DNA from: Exiguobacterium sp.
GTDB lineage: Bacteria > Bacillota > Bacilli > Exiguobacteriales > Exiguobacteriaceae
Direction: 5' to 3'
DNA length: 64,000 nt
NCBI RefSeq assembly: GCF_020832205.1
Contig: NZ_JAFIFD010000048.1
Span: forward strand, 17,570-81,569
The position numbers and the translations under genes are program-made. The notes under the pieces were generated by a model, which saw only the letters and a list, made by a program, of their open reading frames with translations, was not told where the DNA came from and made no database searches. Below are positions 35,856 to 43,985 of this stretch, one piece after another (positions within the stretch are counted from its first letter, which is position 1; the number at the start of each line of letters is the position of its first letter).

Positions 35856-35875
35856 TTGTCGTTATATTGTCGCTA
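35856..35875. promoter_or_regulatory. Shared 20-bp element, copy at nhaC
   Basis: TTGTCGTTATATTGTCGCTA, in the same orientation as the epimerase copy and differing at two positions. Lies 34-53 bases upstream of the nhaC start, in its promoter region. Confidence 0.65.
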
Positions 35876-35884
35876 ATAGAATTA

Positions 35885-35898
35885 TGATAACGCTTACA
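35885..35898. promoter_or_regulatory. cre (CcpA) site upstream of nhaC
   Basis: TGATAACGCTTACA with A and T flanks fits WTGNNARCGNWWWCAW completely. It is ten bases beyond the 20-bp element, so nhaC is likely under carbon control as well. Confidence 0.6.
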
Positions 35899-35914
35899 TC
35901 GTTTCTTGGCAATA

Positions 35915-35945
35915 GAAAAAAGACGAAAGCATTATGCTCCCGTCT
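35915..35945 (-). terminator. Terminator of the M20 amidohydrolase gene
   Basis: Reverse strand AGACGGGAGCA-TAA-TGCTTTCGTCT then TTTTT; pairs throughout when two G-U pairs are allowed. It overlaps the stop codon. Confidence 0.8.
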
Positions 35946-37041
35946 CTATCCCTACTACCGCTCGCCGCAACGTATCGGCGAGCAAAAGCGCCCCTTCTTG
36001 TAACACGGACCGGTCAAACGTCATCTCTGGGTGATGGAGGCCCGGCGTCAAGTTCGCGCCGATCCCGATCATCGTCGCATCGAGCGTCGGTTGTTTGACC
36101 GTATAAAAATGAAAGTCATCGCTCCCCGACGTGACGACGCGCTCGACGAGTGCCGAAGGACCGTAACGCTCCACGATTGCCTCGCTCGCATGACGGCTCG
36201 ACATTGGACCGACGACGGCGCCCGGCGTGAAATCTTCCCAAGCCCAGTCAATCGTCACCCCGTGGAGACTAGCGATTTGAGACAACATCGTCTCGACGCG
36301 GTCACGTAAAGCGAGCAGCTCATCGTTCGCTTGTGCGCGCACATCAATCGAAAACGTGGCGTTGCCCGGGATGATGTTCAAGTTATCACTTCCTGCCTGG
36401 ACGCCTGTCAACTTGATCGAGTGTGGCTCGAACGGGGACAAATAAATATTTTTCAACTGTTGCTGAATCGTGAACACGACATCGAGCGCATTTTGCCCTT
36501 GGTGCGGGCGCGCACCGTGCGCATCGTCCCCGAGGATACGGCCTTTCATAAAAATGGCGGCCCCGTGTTGAATCGTCGCCGCAAATTGACCGAGTGCCAG
36601 CTCCTCGGCAGGACGCAAGTGAATGCCATACAGCTCGGTCACGTCGGCGAGTGCCCCTTTTGAAATCATCGCGAGCGAACCGTTCCCTTGTTCTTCGGCC
36701 GGTTGAAAGATGAACCGGATTCGTTTCGACAACTCCTCATGTCTCAAGATGTCGAGCGCGCCGAGCACCATGCTGATGTTGGCGTCGTGCCCGCACGAAT
36801 GGTTTGCTTTGAACGTTCCGTCAACTTGTTGCCATAAGGCGTCAATATCGGCGCGGACGGCGATGACTTCCTCCCCAGCACCGATTTCGGCGATGACACC
36901 CGTGACGTCGTCGTACGTCTCGTGACGAACTCCCCATGACGCCAGGATGGCCGCAATCGTCGATGTCGTTTCAACTTCTTTCCAACTCACTTCAGGATGA
37001 GCGTGAAAGTGTTCGAACCATGTCAGTACGTTTGTACTCAT
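35932..37041 (-). CDS. M20-family amidohydrolase (N-acyl-amino-acid deacylase type)
   Basis: 369 residues. Metal-site motifs are HSCGHDANISMVLGAL, FQPAEEQGNGSLAM with the catalytic glutamate pair, and GIHLRP; the C-terminal histidine is in TPGLHHPEMTFD. Such enzymes hydrolyse N-acetyl, N-succinyl or hippuryl amino acids. In the neighbourhood of a GNAT acyltransferase and an epimerase it would be the deacylating step that frees the L-amino acid; this is inference. Starts at ATG after GGAGGG; 22 bases downstream of the DoxX-like gene, so those two may share a transcript. Confidence 0.9.
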   Translation of the reverse strand: MSTNVLTWFEHFHAHPEVSWKEVETTSTIAAILASWGVRHETYDDVTGVIAEIGAGEEVIAVRADIDALWQQVDGTFKANHSCGHDANISMVLGALDILRHEELSKRIRFIFQPAEEQGNGSLAMISKGALADVTELYGIHLRPAEELALGQFAATIQHGAAIFMKGRILGDDAHGARPHQGQNALDVVFTIQQQLKNIYLSPFEPHSIKLTGVQAGSDNLNIIPGNATFSIDVRAQANDELLALRDRVETMLSQIASLHGVTIDWAWEDFTPGAVVGPMSSRHASEAIVERYGPSALVERVVTSGSDDFHFYTVKQPTLDATMIGIGANLTPGLHHPEMTFDRSVLQEGALLLADTLRRAVVGIETGA

Positions 37042-37063
37042 GTTGCATCCCTCCGTATGTACA

Positions 37064-37408
37064 TTATATTTTCTTTACTCCTTTGATGAGCACCCACTGC
37101 AGCGGCAGACGAGCCCATGTCACCCAGTTCGGAATCGGTCTCCTTCCAAGACGTGACGGCTTGAGCGCCATATTGATGTTTGCCGGGAAGACGGCGAGCA
37201 AGAAGGCCGGCAACGTCTTTTTGACGAAACCCGTCCCGCGGTTCATGAGCAACAACGCGCCGTAGACGATTTCGATCACGCCGCTTGCCTGAACCATGAA
37301 TCGCTTGAACGGCCACGACTTCGGGATGATGGACATAAAGGCACGCTCTTGGACGAAATGCATGATTCCTGCTCCTAAAAATAATATGCCATATAACGTA
37401 CGAATCAT
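37064..37408 (-). CDS. DoxX-like small integral membrane protein
   Basis: 114 residues from ATG 37408 (GGAGGGG five bases upstream); the track start is ten codons out. Three to four hydrophobic segments, beginning MIRTLYGILFLGAGIMHFVQ and including VQASGVIEIVYGALLL, the pattern of DoxX-like quinol-oxidase-related or YfiD-type membrane proteins. Function of this small branch is unknown. Follows the htrA terminator and precedes the amidohydrolase gene. Confidence 0.75.
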   Translation of the reverse strand: MIRTLYGILFLGAGIMHFVQERAFMSIIPKSWPFKRFMVQASGVIEIVYGALLLMNRGTGFVKKTLPAFLLAVFPANINMALKPSRLGRRPIPNWVTWARLPLQWVLIKGVKKI

Positions 37409-37438
37409 TATAACCCCTCCTTTTTTACAGCATACCAA

Positions 37439-37464
37439 AAAAGGCGGGCAACATGCCCACCTTT
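37439..37464 (-). terminator. Terminator of htrA
   Basis: AAAGGTGGGCA-TGT-TGCCCGCCTTT then TTT on the reverse strand, overlapping the htrA stop. Confidence 0.82.
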
Positions 37465-38719
37465 ACAGTGCCGAACCATTCACGTTTTGAATCTCGACGT
37501 CGACCGTCTCCGTCTGGCCGTTTCGAATGTATTCAATCGAAACCGTTCCGTCCGTATCGCGAATCAATTCGCTTCGGAGGTCAATGAAAGAAGAAACGTC
37601 TTGGTCATTGATCTTGACGATGACATCTCGCGCCTGCAACCCGGCCCGTGCGGCTGAACTATTCGATTGGACGTCGATGATGATCGTGCCGTTCGTCACC
37701 GTTTCCGGTAAATTGATTTGTTCTGTCAAGTATCCGGGTGGAAACTCGGACACATCCCGGAGTGACACGCCGAGGGATGGGTGGTTCACTTCACCGGTCT
37801 GCTCGATTTGGTTGATGAGCGGCAAGGCGATATCGATTGGAATCGAGAAGCCGACGCCTTCCACCGTATCGGTCGCAATTTTCATCGAGTTGATTCCGAT
37901 CAATCGGCCCGATTCATTGATGAGCGCACCACCTGAGTTACCCGGGTTGATCGCGGCGTCGGTCTGAATGACCTCGGCGTTGAAATCGGCCTGTCCGTTC
38001 TCGTCCGTATCGACCGGGACGAGTCGTGACGTTGACGAGACGACGCCGCGCGTGACCGAATTCTCGAACTGTCCGAGCGGGTTACCGATCGCGATGACCG
38101 TCTGTCCTGGTTTCAACTCACCCGATTTTCCAATCGTGATGACGGCCGGGACGTCGTCCGCGTCGACTTTGAGCACCGCCAGGTCATACGTCGCGTCACT
38201 CCCCATCAATGTCGCATCTGCCGTCTTCCCGTCATTGAACGTGACCGTCAGACGGTCAGCCCCGTTCACGACGTGGTGGTTGGTGACAATGTATGCGGCG
38301 TCTCCTTCTTTTTTGTAGATGACACCAGACCCGACACCCGCCTCGACCGCTTCACTCGAGAAACCAGTCGCAGCAAAGTTGTTCACCGTCACGACAGCCG
38401 GTTGCGCCGCCGCAACGGCATCGGTCACGGACGTATCCCCGACGCCGGAAGACGTCTGAACCGGCGTCCCTTCAGATGTGACTGCCGTATCGTTCACGTT
38501 GCTCGGTGCTTGATCCAAAAACGGTAACGCGACCGCCCCCGTCACGAGCGCCCCGATGACCCCGCCCACAAACCCGGGAAACATGCGTCCCATAAAAGAC
38601 GGTTTGGCCGATTGGTCCGCACGAGGCGGTGCCGGTTGCCGGGTCGACGAACCGAGTTCGGTGTCGAGCCAGTCTTCACGTCGATTGTCTTCATGATGGT
38701 CGTTTCGTTCCATGTTCAT
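37463..38719 (-). CDS. HtrA/DegP-type membrane-anchored serine protease
   Basis: 418 residues. A hydrophilic cytoplasmic N-terminus (1-45), one membrane anchor (47-67), an extracytoplasmic trypsin-like domain with H149 (TNHHVV), D179 (YDLAVLK) and S262 (NPGNSGGAL), and a C-terminal PDZ domain from about 315. The layout equals Bacillus HtrA/HtrB, which degrade misfolded exported proteins. In Bacillus these are induced by CssRS; no CssR site could be identified with confidence. Start ATG 38719 has GAGG six bases upstream; the ATG two codons later is an alternative. Confidence 0.94.
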   Translation of the reverse strand: MNMERNDHHEDNRREDWLDTELGSSTRQPAPPRADQSAKPSFMGRMFPGFVGGVIGALVTGAVALPFLDQAPSNVNDTAVTSEGTPVQTSSGVGDTSVTDAVAAAQPAVVTVNNFAATGFSSEAVEAGVGSGVIYKKEGDAAYIVTNHHVVNGADRLTVTFNDGKTADATLMGSDATYDLAVLKVDADDVPAVITIGKSGELKPGQTVIAIGNPLGQFENSVTRGVVSSTSRLVPVDTDENGQADFNAEVIQTDAAINPGNSGGALINESGRLIGINSMKIATDTVEGVGFSIPIDIALPLINQIEQTGEVNHPSLGVSLRDVSEFPPGYLTEQINLPETVTNGTIIIDVQSNSSAARAGLQARDVIVKINDQDVSSFIDLRSELIRDTDGTVSIEYIRNGQTETVDVEIQNVNGSAL

Positions 38720-38836
38720 TCATCTCCTCAATGATGTTTCCTCTAATCTCTACCTTGATTATAATCGGAACAGATTGACCCATCGAGAATTGACGGAGCG
38801 TTTACAAAATTCTTCACAATTTGCGTCAATGTCGAT

Positions 38837-39655
38837 TTAGACGATGACGTTCCGTAGCGTCCCGAGCCCAGTGATCGATACTTCGACGGTATCGCCCGTC
38901 TGCAAGTAGACAGGAGGTTTCATCCCGTGTCCGACCCCGGCCGGTGTTCCCGTCGCGATGATGTCGCCCGCTTCAAGCGTCATCCCTGTCGACAACGTTC
39001 GAATCAGTTCTTCAATCGGGCGGATCATCTCGTCTGTCGTCCCAGACTGACGATTTTGTCCGTTCACTTTCGTCTCAATCGTCAACGGGAACGATAGCTC
39101 ATCCGGCGTAACGATGTAAGGACCGATCGGACAGAACGTATCAAACGACTTGCCGCGGAAAAATTGGACGTGCTGCTTTTGGACGTCACGCGCGGTGATA
39201 TCGTTCAAGATGGTGTACCCGAAAATATGGTCCGCGACGTGTTCGATGTCTCGACCGGACTTGCCGATGATGACGGCGAGCTCGCCTTCATAGTCGAGCT
39301 GATCGGTCAGCTCAGGATGCCGTTCGACGACCGCCTCAGGCCCGACGACCGACGTCGGTGCTTTCGTGAAAATGACCAATTTGCCGGCCCCTGCCGTATC
39401 CATCTCTTTCACGTGTTCTTCATAGTTCTTGCCGATACAAATCACGTTTTTGAGCGGCCGGTACGGGGCGAGCAATGTGACCGCGTCGATTGGATAGACC
39501 GGGGCGACATCGAGGTCGATGTCCGGCTCAAATTCGCGGGCGATCACTTCTAACAACGAGTTCGTATGTAATTGATTGCTGACGTCATAGACGTTCATCC
39601 CATCGACGATACCGATCGCCGTCTCTCCGTCACGTTCGTATGTACACCATTTCAT
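38837..39655 (-). CDS. Fumarylacetoacetate hydrolase-family protein (YisK/oxaloacetate decarboxylase type)
   Basis: 272 residues from ATG 39655 (AAAGGGGG upstream); the track start is ten codons out. Small N-terminal domain then the FAH fold with the metal ligands in DYEGELAVIIGK, NDITARDVQ and the segment GKSFDTFCPIGPYIV. Bacterial relatives act as oxaloacetate or acylpyruvate hydrolases/decarboxylases; Bacillus YisK is also linked to cell shape. No aromatic-degradation genes are adjacent, so a housekeeping role is more likely than homogentisate breakdown. Confidence 0.9.
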   Translation of the reverse strand: MKWCTYERDGETAIGIVDGMNVYDVSNQLHTNSLLEVIAREFEPDIDLDVAPVYPIDAVTLLAPYRPLKNVICIGKNYEEHVKEMDTAGAGKLVIFTKAPTSVVGPEAVVERHPELTDQLDYEGELAVIIGKSGRDIEHVADHIFGYTILNDITARDVQKQHVQFFRGKSFDTFCPIGPYIVTPDELSFPLTIETKVNGQNRQSGTTDEMIRPIEELIRTLSTGMTLEAGDIIATGTPAGVGHGMKPPVYLQTGDTVEVSITGLGTLRNVIV

Positions 39656-39683
39656 GTAAATTCCCCCTTTTGTATCAGTATAC

Positions 39684-39711
39684 AAAAAATCGGGACGCTG
39701 TCGCCCCGATT
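39684..39711 (-). terminator. Terminator of nrdDG
   Basis: AATCGGG-N10-CCCGATT followed by TTTT on the reverse strand at the nrdG stop. Confidence 0.78.
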
Positions 39712-40168
39712 ACACTTTATTCAAAAAGATGATGCGCTGATTGCTAGAACCTCTAAAGCGTAGTGACCGGTCGAGTAACGTTTCCACAAACTTGCCGTCG
39801 ACGAGTACGTCAGCATGATCGAGAACGTCATTGACCTGTTCATCTTCGAGTTGCTCGAGCGCCTCGAGCGTATACCCGGTATACACCCAGACGTTTTTCC
39901 CGAGCGCCTTGCAGCCGCGGACGAGCCGAGACAGCTCGCGCGGCTGCAAAAACGGTTCTCCTCCCGACACCGTGACGCCGTCCCAACCGGACGCTTCGAC
40001 CCGTTCGAGCAACGACTCGACCGTCACCTCGTCCCCGCCTTTCGGATTCCACGATTCAGGGTTATGGCAGCCGCGGCATCGGTGCGGACAGCCGGCTGTA
40101 AAGATGACGGTCCGCACACCGGGCCCGTCGACGACTGATTCATCAAGTACGGATAGGACGCGCATCAT
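39710..40168 (-). CDS. nrdG: Anaerobic ribonucleotide reductase activating protein
   Basis: 152 residues. Radical-SAM enzyme that generates the glycyl radical on NrdD. Cluster motif GCPHRCRGCHNPESW (CxxxCxxC) and the SAM-binding segment VTVSGGEPFLQ. Begins inside the end of nrdD, with GAGGG six bases before the ATG (a second ATG follows at once), so production is coupled. Normal length. Confidence 0.96.
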   Translation of the reverse strand: MMRVLSVLDESVVDGPGVRTVIFTAGCPHRCRGCHNPESWNPKGGDEVTVESLLERVEASGWDGVTVSGGEPFLQPRELSRLVRGCKALGKNVWVYTGYTLEALEQLEDEQVNDVLDHADVLVDGKFVETLLDRSLRFRGSSNQRIIFLNKV

Positions 40169-41993
40169 GTTTCACCCTCGCTCTTTCTTCTTCTCGTTTT
40201 GCCGAGTTCCAACGGTCCATCGTGCCGACCAAGTAACCGGTAATACGGCGGATTCGTTCGATTTGTTCACGTTCCCCGCACGTCGGGCACGCCTCATCAA
40301 TGATTCCTTCGAGTCCGCAACTGCCGCAACGGTCGACCGGATGGTTTATCGAGCCGTAACCGACGTCATACTGACGCATGAGTCTGACAATCGACTCGAC
40401 CGCTTCCGGATTATGGGCAAGTGACCCGTCGACTTCGACATACGTGATATGACCGGCATCACAAAGCGCATGATACGGCGCTTCTAGCCGAATTTTTTCT
40501 CGGATCGATACGTTCTGATAGACCGGGACGTGATAGGAATTCGTGTAGAAGGCGCGATCGGTCACTCCTTCGATCATTCCAAACGACTGTTGGTCTTTTA
40601 AAACAAATTTACCGGATAACCCTTCTGCCGGCGTTGCCAATAGCGAGAAGTTCAAGTCGTAGCGTTCTGCCGCCTCCTTTACCCGCTCGGCCAATCGAGT
40701 CACGATATCGAGACCGAGCCGCTCAGCATCTCTTGATTCTGCATGCGTCGCCCCGGCGAGCACGCGCAACGTTTCCGCGAGTCCGATAAAACCGACAGAC
40801 AACGTCCCTTGTTTCAACACTTCCCGAAGCTCATCGTCAGGGGCGAGCGTCTCACTACCGCGCCAGACGTGCTGGGCGTACAAGAAGCGGAACTCATCCG
40901 CGCGACGTTTGCACTGATATTCAAATCGTTCAAGCAATTGTTCGATGGCGATGTCAGTATACGCATCGAGCGTCTCATAAAACGATTTCAAATCAGACGA
41001 GACGAGTGCGATCTTGACGAGATTCAGCGTCGAGAACGACAGATTCCCCCTACCGATCGACGTCTCGGCACCGTGACGATTCCCCATGACTCGGGTGCGA
41101 CACCCCATGTAAGCGACCTCCGAGGCAGGCGTGCCGTCATAATACGCAGCATTGAACGGGGCGTCGACAAAGGAGAAGTTCGGGAAGAGTCTTTTCCCGG
41201 TAACCTGGCACGCCAACCGGAACAAGTCAACGTTCGGATCATCCTCGTGAAAGTTGACTCCTTCTTTCACTTTAAAAATTTGAATCGGGAAAATCGGCGT
41301 TTCCCCGTTCCCGAGTCCCCGTTCTGTCGCCTTTAACAATTCCCTGATGAAGACACGGCCCCATAGCGATGTGTCGGTCCCATAATTGATGGAGACGAAC
41401 GGCACTTGACCGCCGCCGCGGGAATGCATCGAGTTCGCGTTATGGATGAACGCCTCGCATGCTTGGTACGTTGCCTTGACCGTCTCTTGTTCTGCAATCA
41501 ATTCGATTTGGTTATCCGATAAGTCGACCGGAAGTGACTTCAAACGTTCCACATGCCGGTCGTACGTTTTCTCGACGTACGGGGCGAGATCAGCATCAAA
41601 CGTCGGAAACGCTTGCCCGCCATGCTGCATGTTTTGGTTCGCTTGAAGGATGATCGATGCGAGTGCCATCGCCGAACGGATATCTTGAGGTGGTCGGATC
41701 GTCCCGTGTCCGGTATGGAATCCGTTCGTGAGCAAGTCCCCGAGAGGGATTTGACAACACGTCGTCGAACCGGTCACATAGTAGTCCGCATCATGGACGT
41801 AAAGGAAATTGTCCGCAATCGCTTGTCTTGAGCGCTCCGACAACAAGTACGCCGTTGCCAACTCTTTTGACACTTCAGACGATAGGCGCGCCAATTTACC
41901 GAGCGGTGACTTCCCGTCGACGTTAGCGTTTTCTTGCACTAAATCTTGATCGGGGAGGACGCAGACGTCCTTGTACAGTTGAACTAAATTCAT
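40143..41993 (-). CDS. nrdD: Anaerobic ribonucleoside-triphosphate reductase (class III)
   Basis: 616 residues from ATG 41993 (GAGGTG upstream); the track start is ten codons out. Makes deoxyribonucleotides without oxygen. Likely active-site cysteines in GSTTCCQIPLG and AYMGCRTRVMGNRHG; a C-terminal zinc site CGSCG ... CPTCG; the glycyl-radical segment RRITGYLVGTMDRWN near the end. The N-terminal ATP-cone domain found in longer family members is missing, so overall activity control probably rests on transcription. Two NrdR boxes lie just upstream. Confidence 0.95.
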   Translation of the reverse strand: MNLVQLYKDVCVLPDQDLVQENANVDGKSPLGKLARLSSEVSKELATAYLLSERSRQAIADNFLYVHDADYYVTGSTTCCQIPLGDLLTNGFHTGHGTIRPPQDIRSAMALASIILQANQNMQHGGQAFPTFDADLAPYVEKTYDRHVERLKSLPVDLSDNQIELIAEQETVKATYQACEAFIHNANSMHSRGGGQVPFVSINYGTDTSLWGRVFIRELLKATERGLGNGETPIFPIQIFKVKEGVNFHEDDPNVDLFRLACQVTGKRLFPNFSFVDAPFNAAYYDGTPASEVAYMGCRTRVMGNRHGAETSIGRGNLSFSTLNLVKIALVSSDLKSFYETLDAYTDIAIEQLLERFEYQCKRRADEFRFLYAQHVWRGSETLAPDDELREVLKQGTLSVGFIGLAETLRVLAGATHAESRDAERLGLDIVTRLAERVKEAAERYDLNFSLLATPAEGLSGKFVLKDQQSFGMIEGVTDRAFYTNSYHVPVYQNVSIREKIRLEAPYHALCDAGHITYVEVDGSLAHNPEAVESIVRLMRQYDVGYGSINHPVDRCGSCGLEGIIDEACPTCGEREQIERIRRITGYLVGTMDRWNSAKREEERARVKHDARPIRT

Positions 41994-42004
41994 TTCGCAA
42001 CACC

Positions 42005-42020
42005 TCACTATATATTGATT
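42005..42020. promoter_or_regulatory. NrdR box 1
   Basis: TCACTATATATTGATT contains CTATATATTG, matching the NrdR consensus core CwAtATaTwG. Lies just before the nrdD ribosome binding site. Confidence 0.75.
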
Positions 42021-42045
42021 CATCGTTCGTTATAAACGGTTGAAT

Positions 42046-42061
42046 GACCTATATATTGATT
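42046..42061. promoter_or_regulatory. NrdR box 2
   Basis: GACCTATATATTGATT repeats the same thirteen bases (CTATATATTGATT) exactly 41 bases from box 1, near four helical turns, so two NrdR complexes would bind on the same face. Confidence 0.75.
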
Positions 42062-42123
42062 ATGTCACGTTTGACGAATACAAGGCGGGACGAAATTGTG
42101 ACAGTTGATCCGAGCGCAGATGA

Positions 42124-42161
42124 GAAAAAACAGCCGAATCCTAGGCGTGGACTCGACTGTT
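42124..42161 (-). terminator. Terminator of the formate/nitrite channel gene
   Basis: Reverse strand AACAGTCGAGTCC-N7-GGATTCGGCTGTT then TTTTT; thirteen pairs including G-U. Confidence 0.75.
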
Positions 42162-42178
42162 ACGATTCGTGATATAAG

Positions 42179-43021
42179 TCATACTTCTTTAGCAGGCTTG
42201 ACGATTTTCAGTTCGACTTCTTCAGATTCTTGGGCTTCCCGCAATCCTTTCGCGTTTAACCACGTGTAGATGGCTCCCATGAATAACGCCCCGCCGATAA
42301 TGTTCCCGAACGTTGCCGGAATCAAATTGTGGATCGCCCCAGCGAAACTGATCGTCTCCGGATGCGGGACGACGAGTGTGAGCGCGAATAAGACGAAATT
42401 AGCGATGACATGATCGAATCCTGAGGCGAAGAAGACCGCGACGAGAAAGATCATGGAAAAGATTTGGGCGAACTCATTTTTCATTTGTTTCGGTAAGAAA
42501 ATCGCGAGACAGACCATCCAGTTACAGAAGATGGCTCGGAAGAAGATCTCCACGGTCGTATGGTGCATCTTGCTCTCGACGACTGCGAACAACCAATTGT
42601 CCATCCCGAGCTCTTGAATCACGCCTGTTGGTGCGAGCAACAAGGCAAATAAAATCCCCCCAAGGGCGTTCCCGACAAAACAAAGCAACCAGACGAGCAT
42701 CGTGTCACTGAGCGTCGTATAACCGCGCATCGTCGACGTCGTGAAGTACATCGTGTTCCCGGTGAACAACTCGGCTCCCCCGTAGATGATCATGACGAGA
42801 GCGATCCCAAACGAGAAACCACCGATGAGCGTCGTGAACGGTGAGTCGATCAAATACATGCCGTTGACGACTTTTAACGTAAAGATTGAAGCGAACCCGA
42901 TAAAGATCCCCGCGAGCATTGCCCGTAAAAAATATTCCATCGGCCGATAATGAATCATGTGCGAGGACGCCTGTGCTTTCTTCCGCAATGATTCAAGTGC
43001 ATGGATTTCCATTGATGCCAT
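42179..43021 (-). CDS. Formate/nitrite transporter (FocA/NirC) family channel
   Basis: 280 residues from ATG 43021 (GAAGGG nine bases upstream); the 36 extra residues in the track are not family-like. Six membrane segments; GGAELFTGN, FCNWMVCLAIFL and GFDHVIANF are the conserved pore-loop and helix motifs. Passes formate, nitrite or hydrosulfide. Next to the anaerobic reductase genes, formate is a reasonable guess because formate is also the reductant of many class III reductases; no pyruvate formate-lyase gene is visible here. Confidence 0.9.
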   Translation of the reverse strand: MASMEIHALESLRKKAQASSHMIHYRPMEYFLRAMLAGIFIGFASIFTLKVVNGMYLIDSPFTTLIGGFSFGIALVMIIYGGAELFTGNTMYFTTSTMRGYTTLSDTMLVWLLCFVGNALGGILFALLLAPTGVIQELGMDNWLFAVVESKMHHTTVEIFFRAIFCNWMVCLAIFLPKQMKNEFAQIFSMIFLVAVFFASGFDHVIANFVLFALTLVVPHPETISFAGAIHNLIPATFGNIIGGALFMGAIYTWLNAKGLREAQESEEVELKIVKPAKEV

Positions 43022-43088
43022 GTCACAAAACCCTTCTTTCTGTTTGAATGAACCTATTAAATAAGAACGTATATGTGAAATCATTAAC

Positions 43089-43117
43089 AATATAAGCCCA
43101 ACCGCCTGAAAAAGCAA
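43089..43117 (-). promoter_or_regulatory. Sigma-A promoter of the formate/nitrite channel gene
   Basis: Reverse strand TTGCTT-N17-TATATT, ending about 65 bases before the start codon. Confidence 0.55.
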
Positions 43118-43151
43118 TCGCCGTTTCAAGATGTTGACACATTTTTCACAT

Positions 43152-43165
43152 CGTAATCGTTTACA
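43152..43165. promoter_or_regulatory. cre-like site upstream of the formate/nitrite channel
   Basis: Reverse strand TGTAAACGATTACG matches the cre consensus except at the last base. It lies 35 bases upstream of the -35, a position used by CcpA for activation of overflow-metabolism genes. An imperfect palindrome GATGTTGA-N7-TTCACATC adjoins it. Confidence 0.4.
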
Positions 43166-43184
43166 TATGGCGAAGTCGTGACAA

Positions 43185-43213
43185 CAAAAAACGACCCTCG
43201 AGGAGGGCCGTTT
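43185..43213 (-). terminator. Terminator of the L25/Ctc gene
   Basis: Reverse strand AAACGGCCCTC-CTC-GAGGGTCGTTT then TTTTG, twelve bases after the stop. Confidence 0.82.
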
Positions 43214-43224
43214 GAAATCGCTAC

Positions 43225-43881
43225 TTATTCTTTTTCTGAAGACTCTTCTGAGGCATCTTCTGCTGATTCTTCTGACGCTTCAGTCGATTCAGCACCACCT
43301 TCAGGAGCTGTCTCTTCGTCAAGCTCTTCCACAGCGACCGGTTCGTTCACAGACGCGATTTGAAGTTCGCCGTCTGAGACGATTTCGTAGTCTTTGTTCT
43401 CAGGAATGTCAGCTACCGTTACCGAGTCGCCGATGCCAAGTTCAGATACGTCGAGCTCGATCCGCTCTGGGATGTTCGCTGGCGTCGCTGAGACCGTGAC
43501 TTTGTACAACGTTTGCGCCAAGTAGCCGCCTTCTTTGACGCCTTTCGCGTCGCCGACGAGCGTGACGTCCGCTTCGACTTCCGTCGCTTCGTCCATCTTC
43601 ACTGCCATGAACTCGACGTGCTTGTATTCGTTCGTGAACGGGTCAACTTCTGCACCGTGCACGAGCGTGTTTACTTTTTTGCCGTCGATGTTCAATTCGA
43701 TCAAGGCGTTATCGCCATGCTCGCGAAGAATTTTACGGAGCGCCATTTCTTCGAATGCGACCGGTGTGCTCTCGACTTTGTAGCCGTAGACGACACCTAA
43801 CACTTTTCCTTCTTTGCGCAAGTTCGCGCGGACCGAACGTGGTCGTAGTTCTCGTTTCGTTACATTGAGCTTGTCTGCCAT
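43225..43881 (-). CDS. rplY: 50S ribosomal protein L25 / general stress protein Ctc
   Basis: 218 residues, the long (CTC/TL5) form. N-terminal 5S-rRNA-binding domain ([26 protein letters not shown]) and C-terminal beta domain from about 95. The last ~35 residues are a low-complexity acidic tail rich in Ser, Glu and Ala ([15 protein letters not shown]). In B. subtilis ctc belongs to the sigma-B general stress regulon, and a sigma-B-like promoter is visible upstream here. GGGGGAAAAG ribosome binding site. Confidence 0.94.
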   Translation of the reverse strand: MADKLNVTKRELRPRSVRANLRKEGKVLGVVYGYKVESTPVAFEEMALRKILREHGDNALIELNIDGKKVNTLVHGAEVDPFTNEYKHVEFMAVKMDEATEVEADVTLVGDAKGVKEGGYLAQTLYKVTVSATPANIPERIELDVSELGIGDSVTVADIPENKDYEIVSDGELQIASVNEPVAVEELDEETAPEGGAESTEASEESAEDASEESSEKE

Positions 43882-43985
43882 AATCTTTTCCCCCTACTGG
43901 TTTATCGATCATGTCTACATCTTGAGGGTGAGGCAGTGTAAGAGCCACCTCTCAACCTCGATGCGTTTAGCGACATGTGTATATT

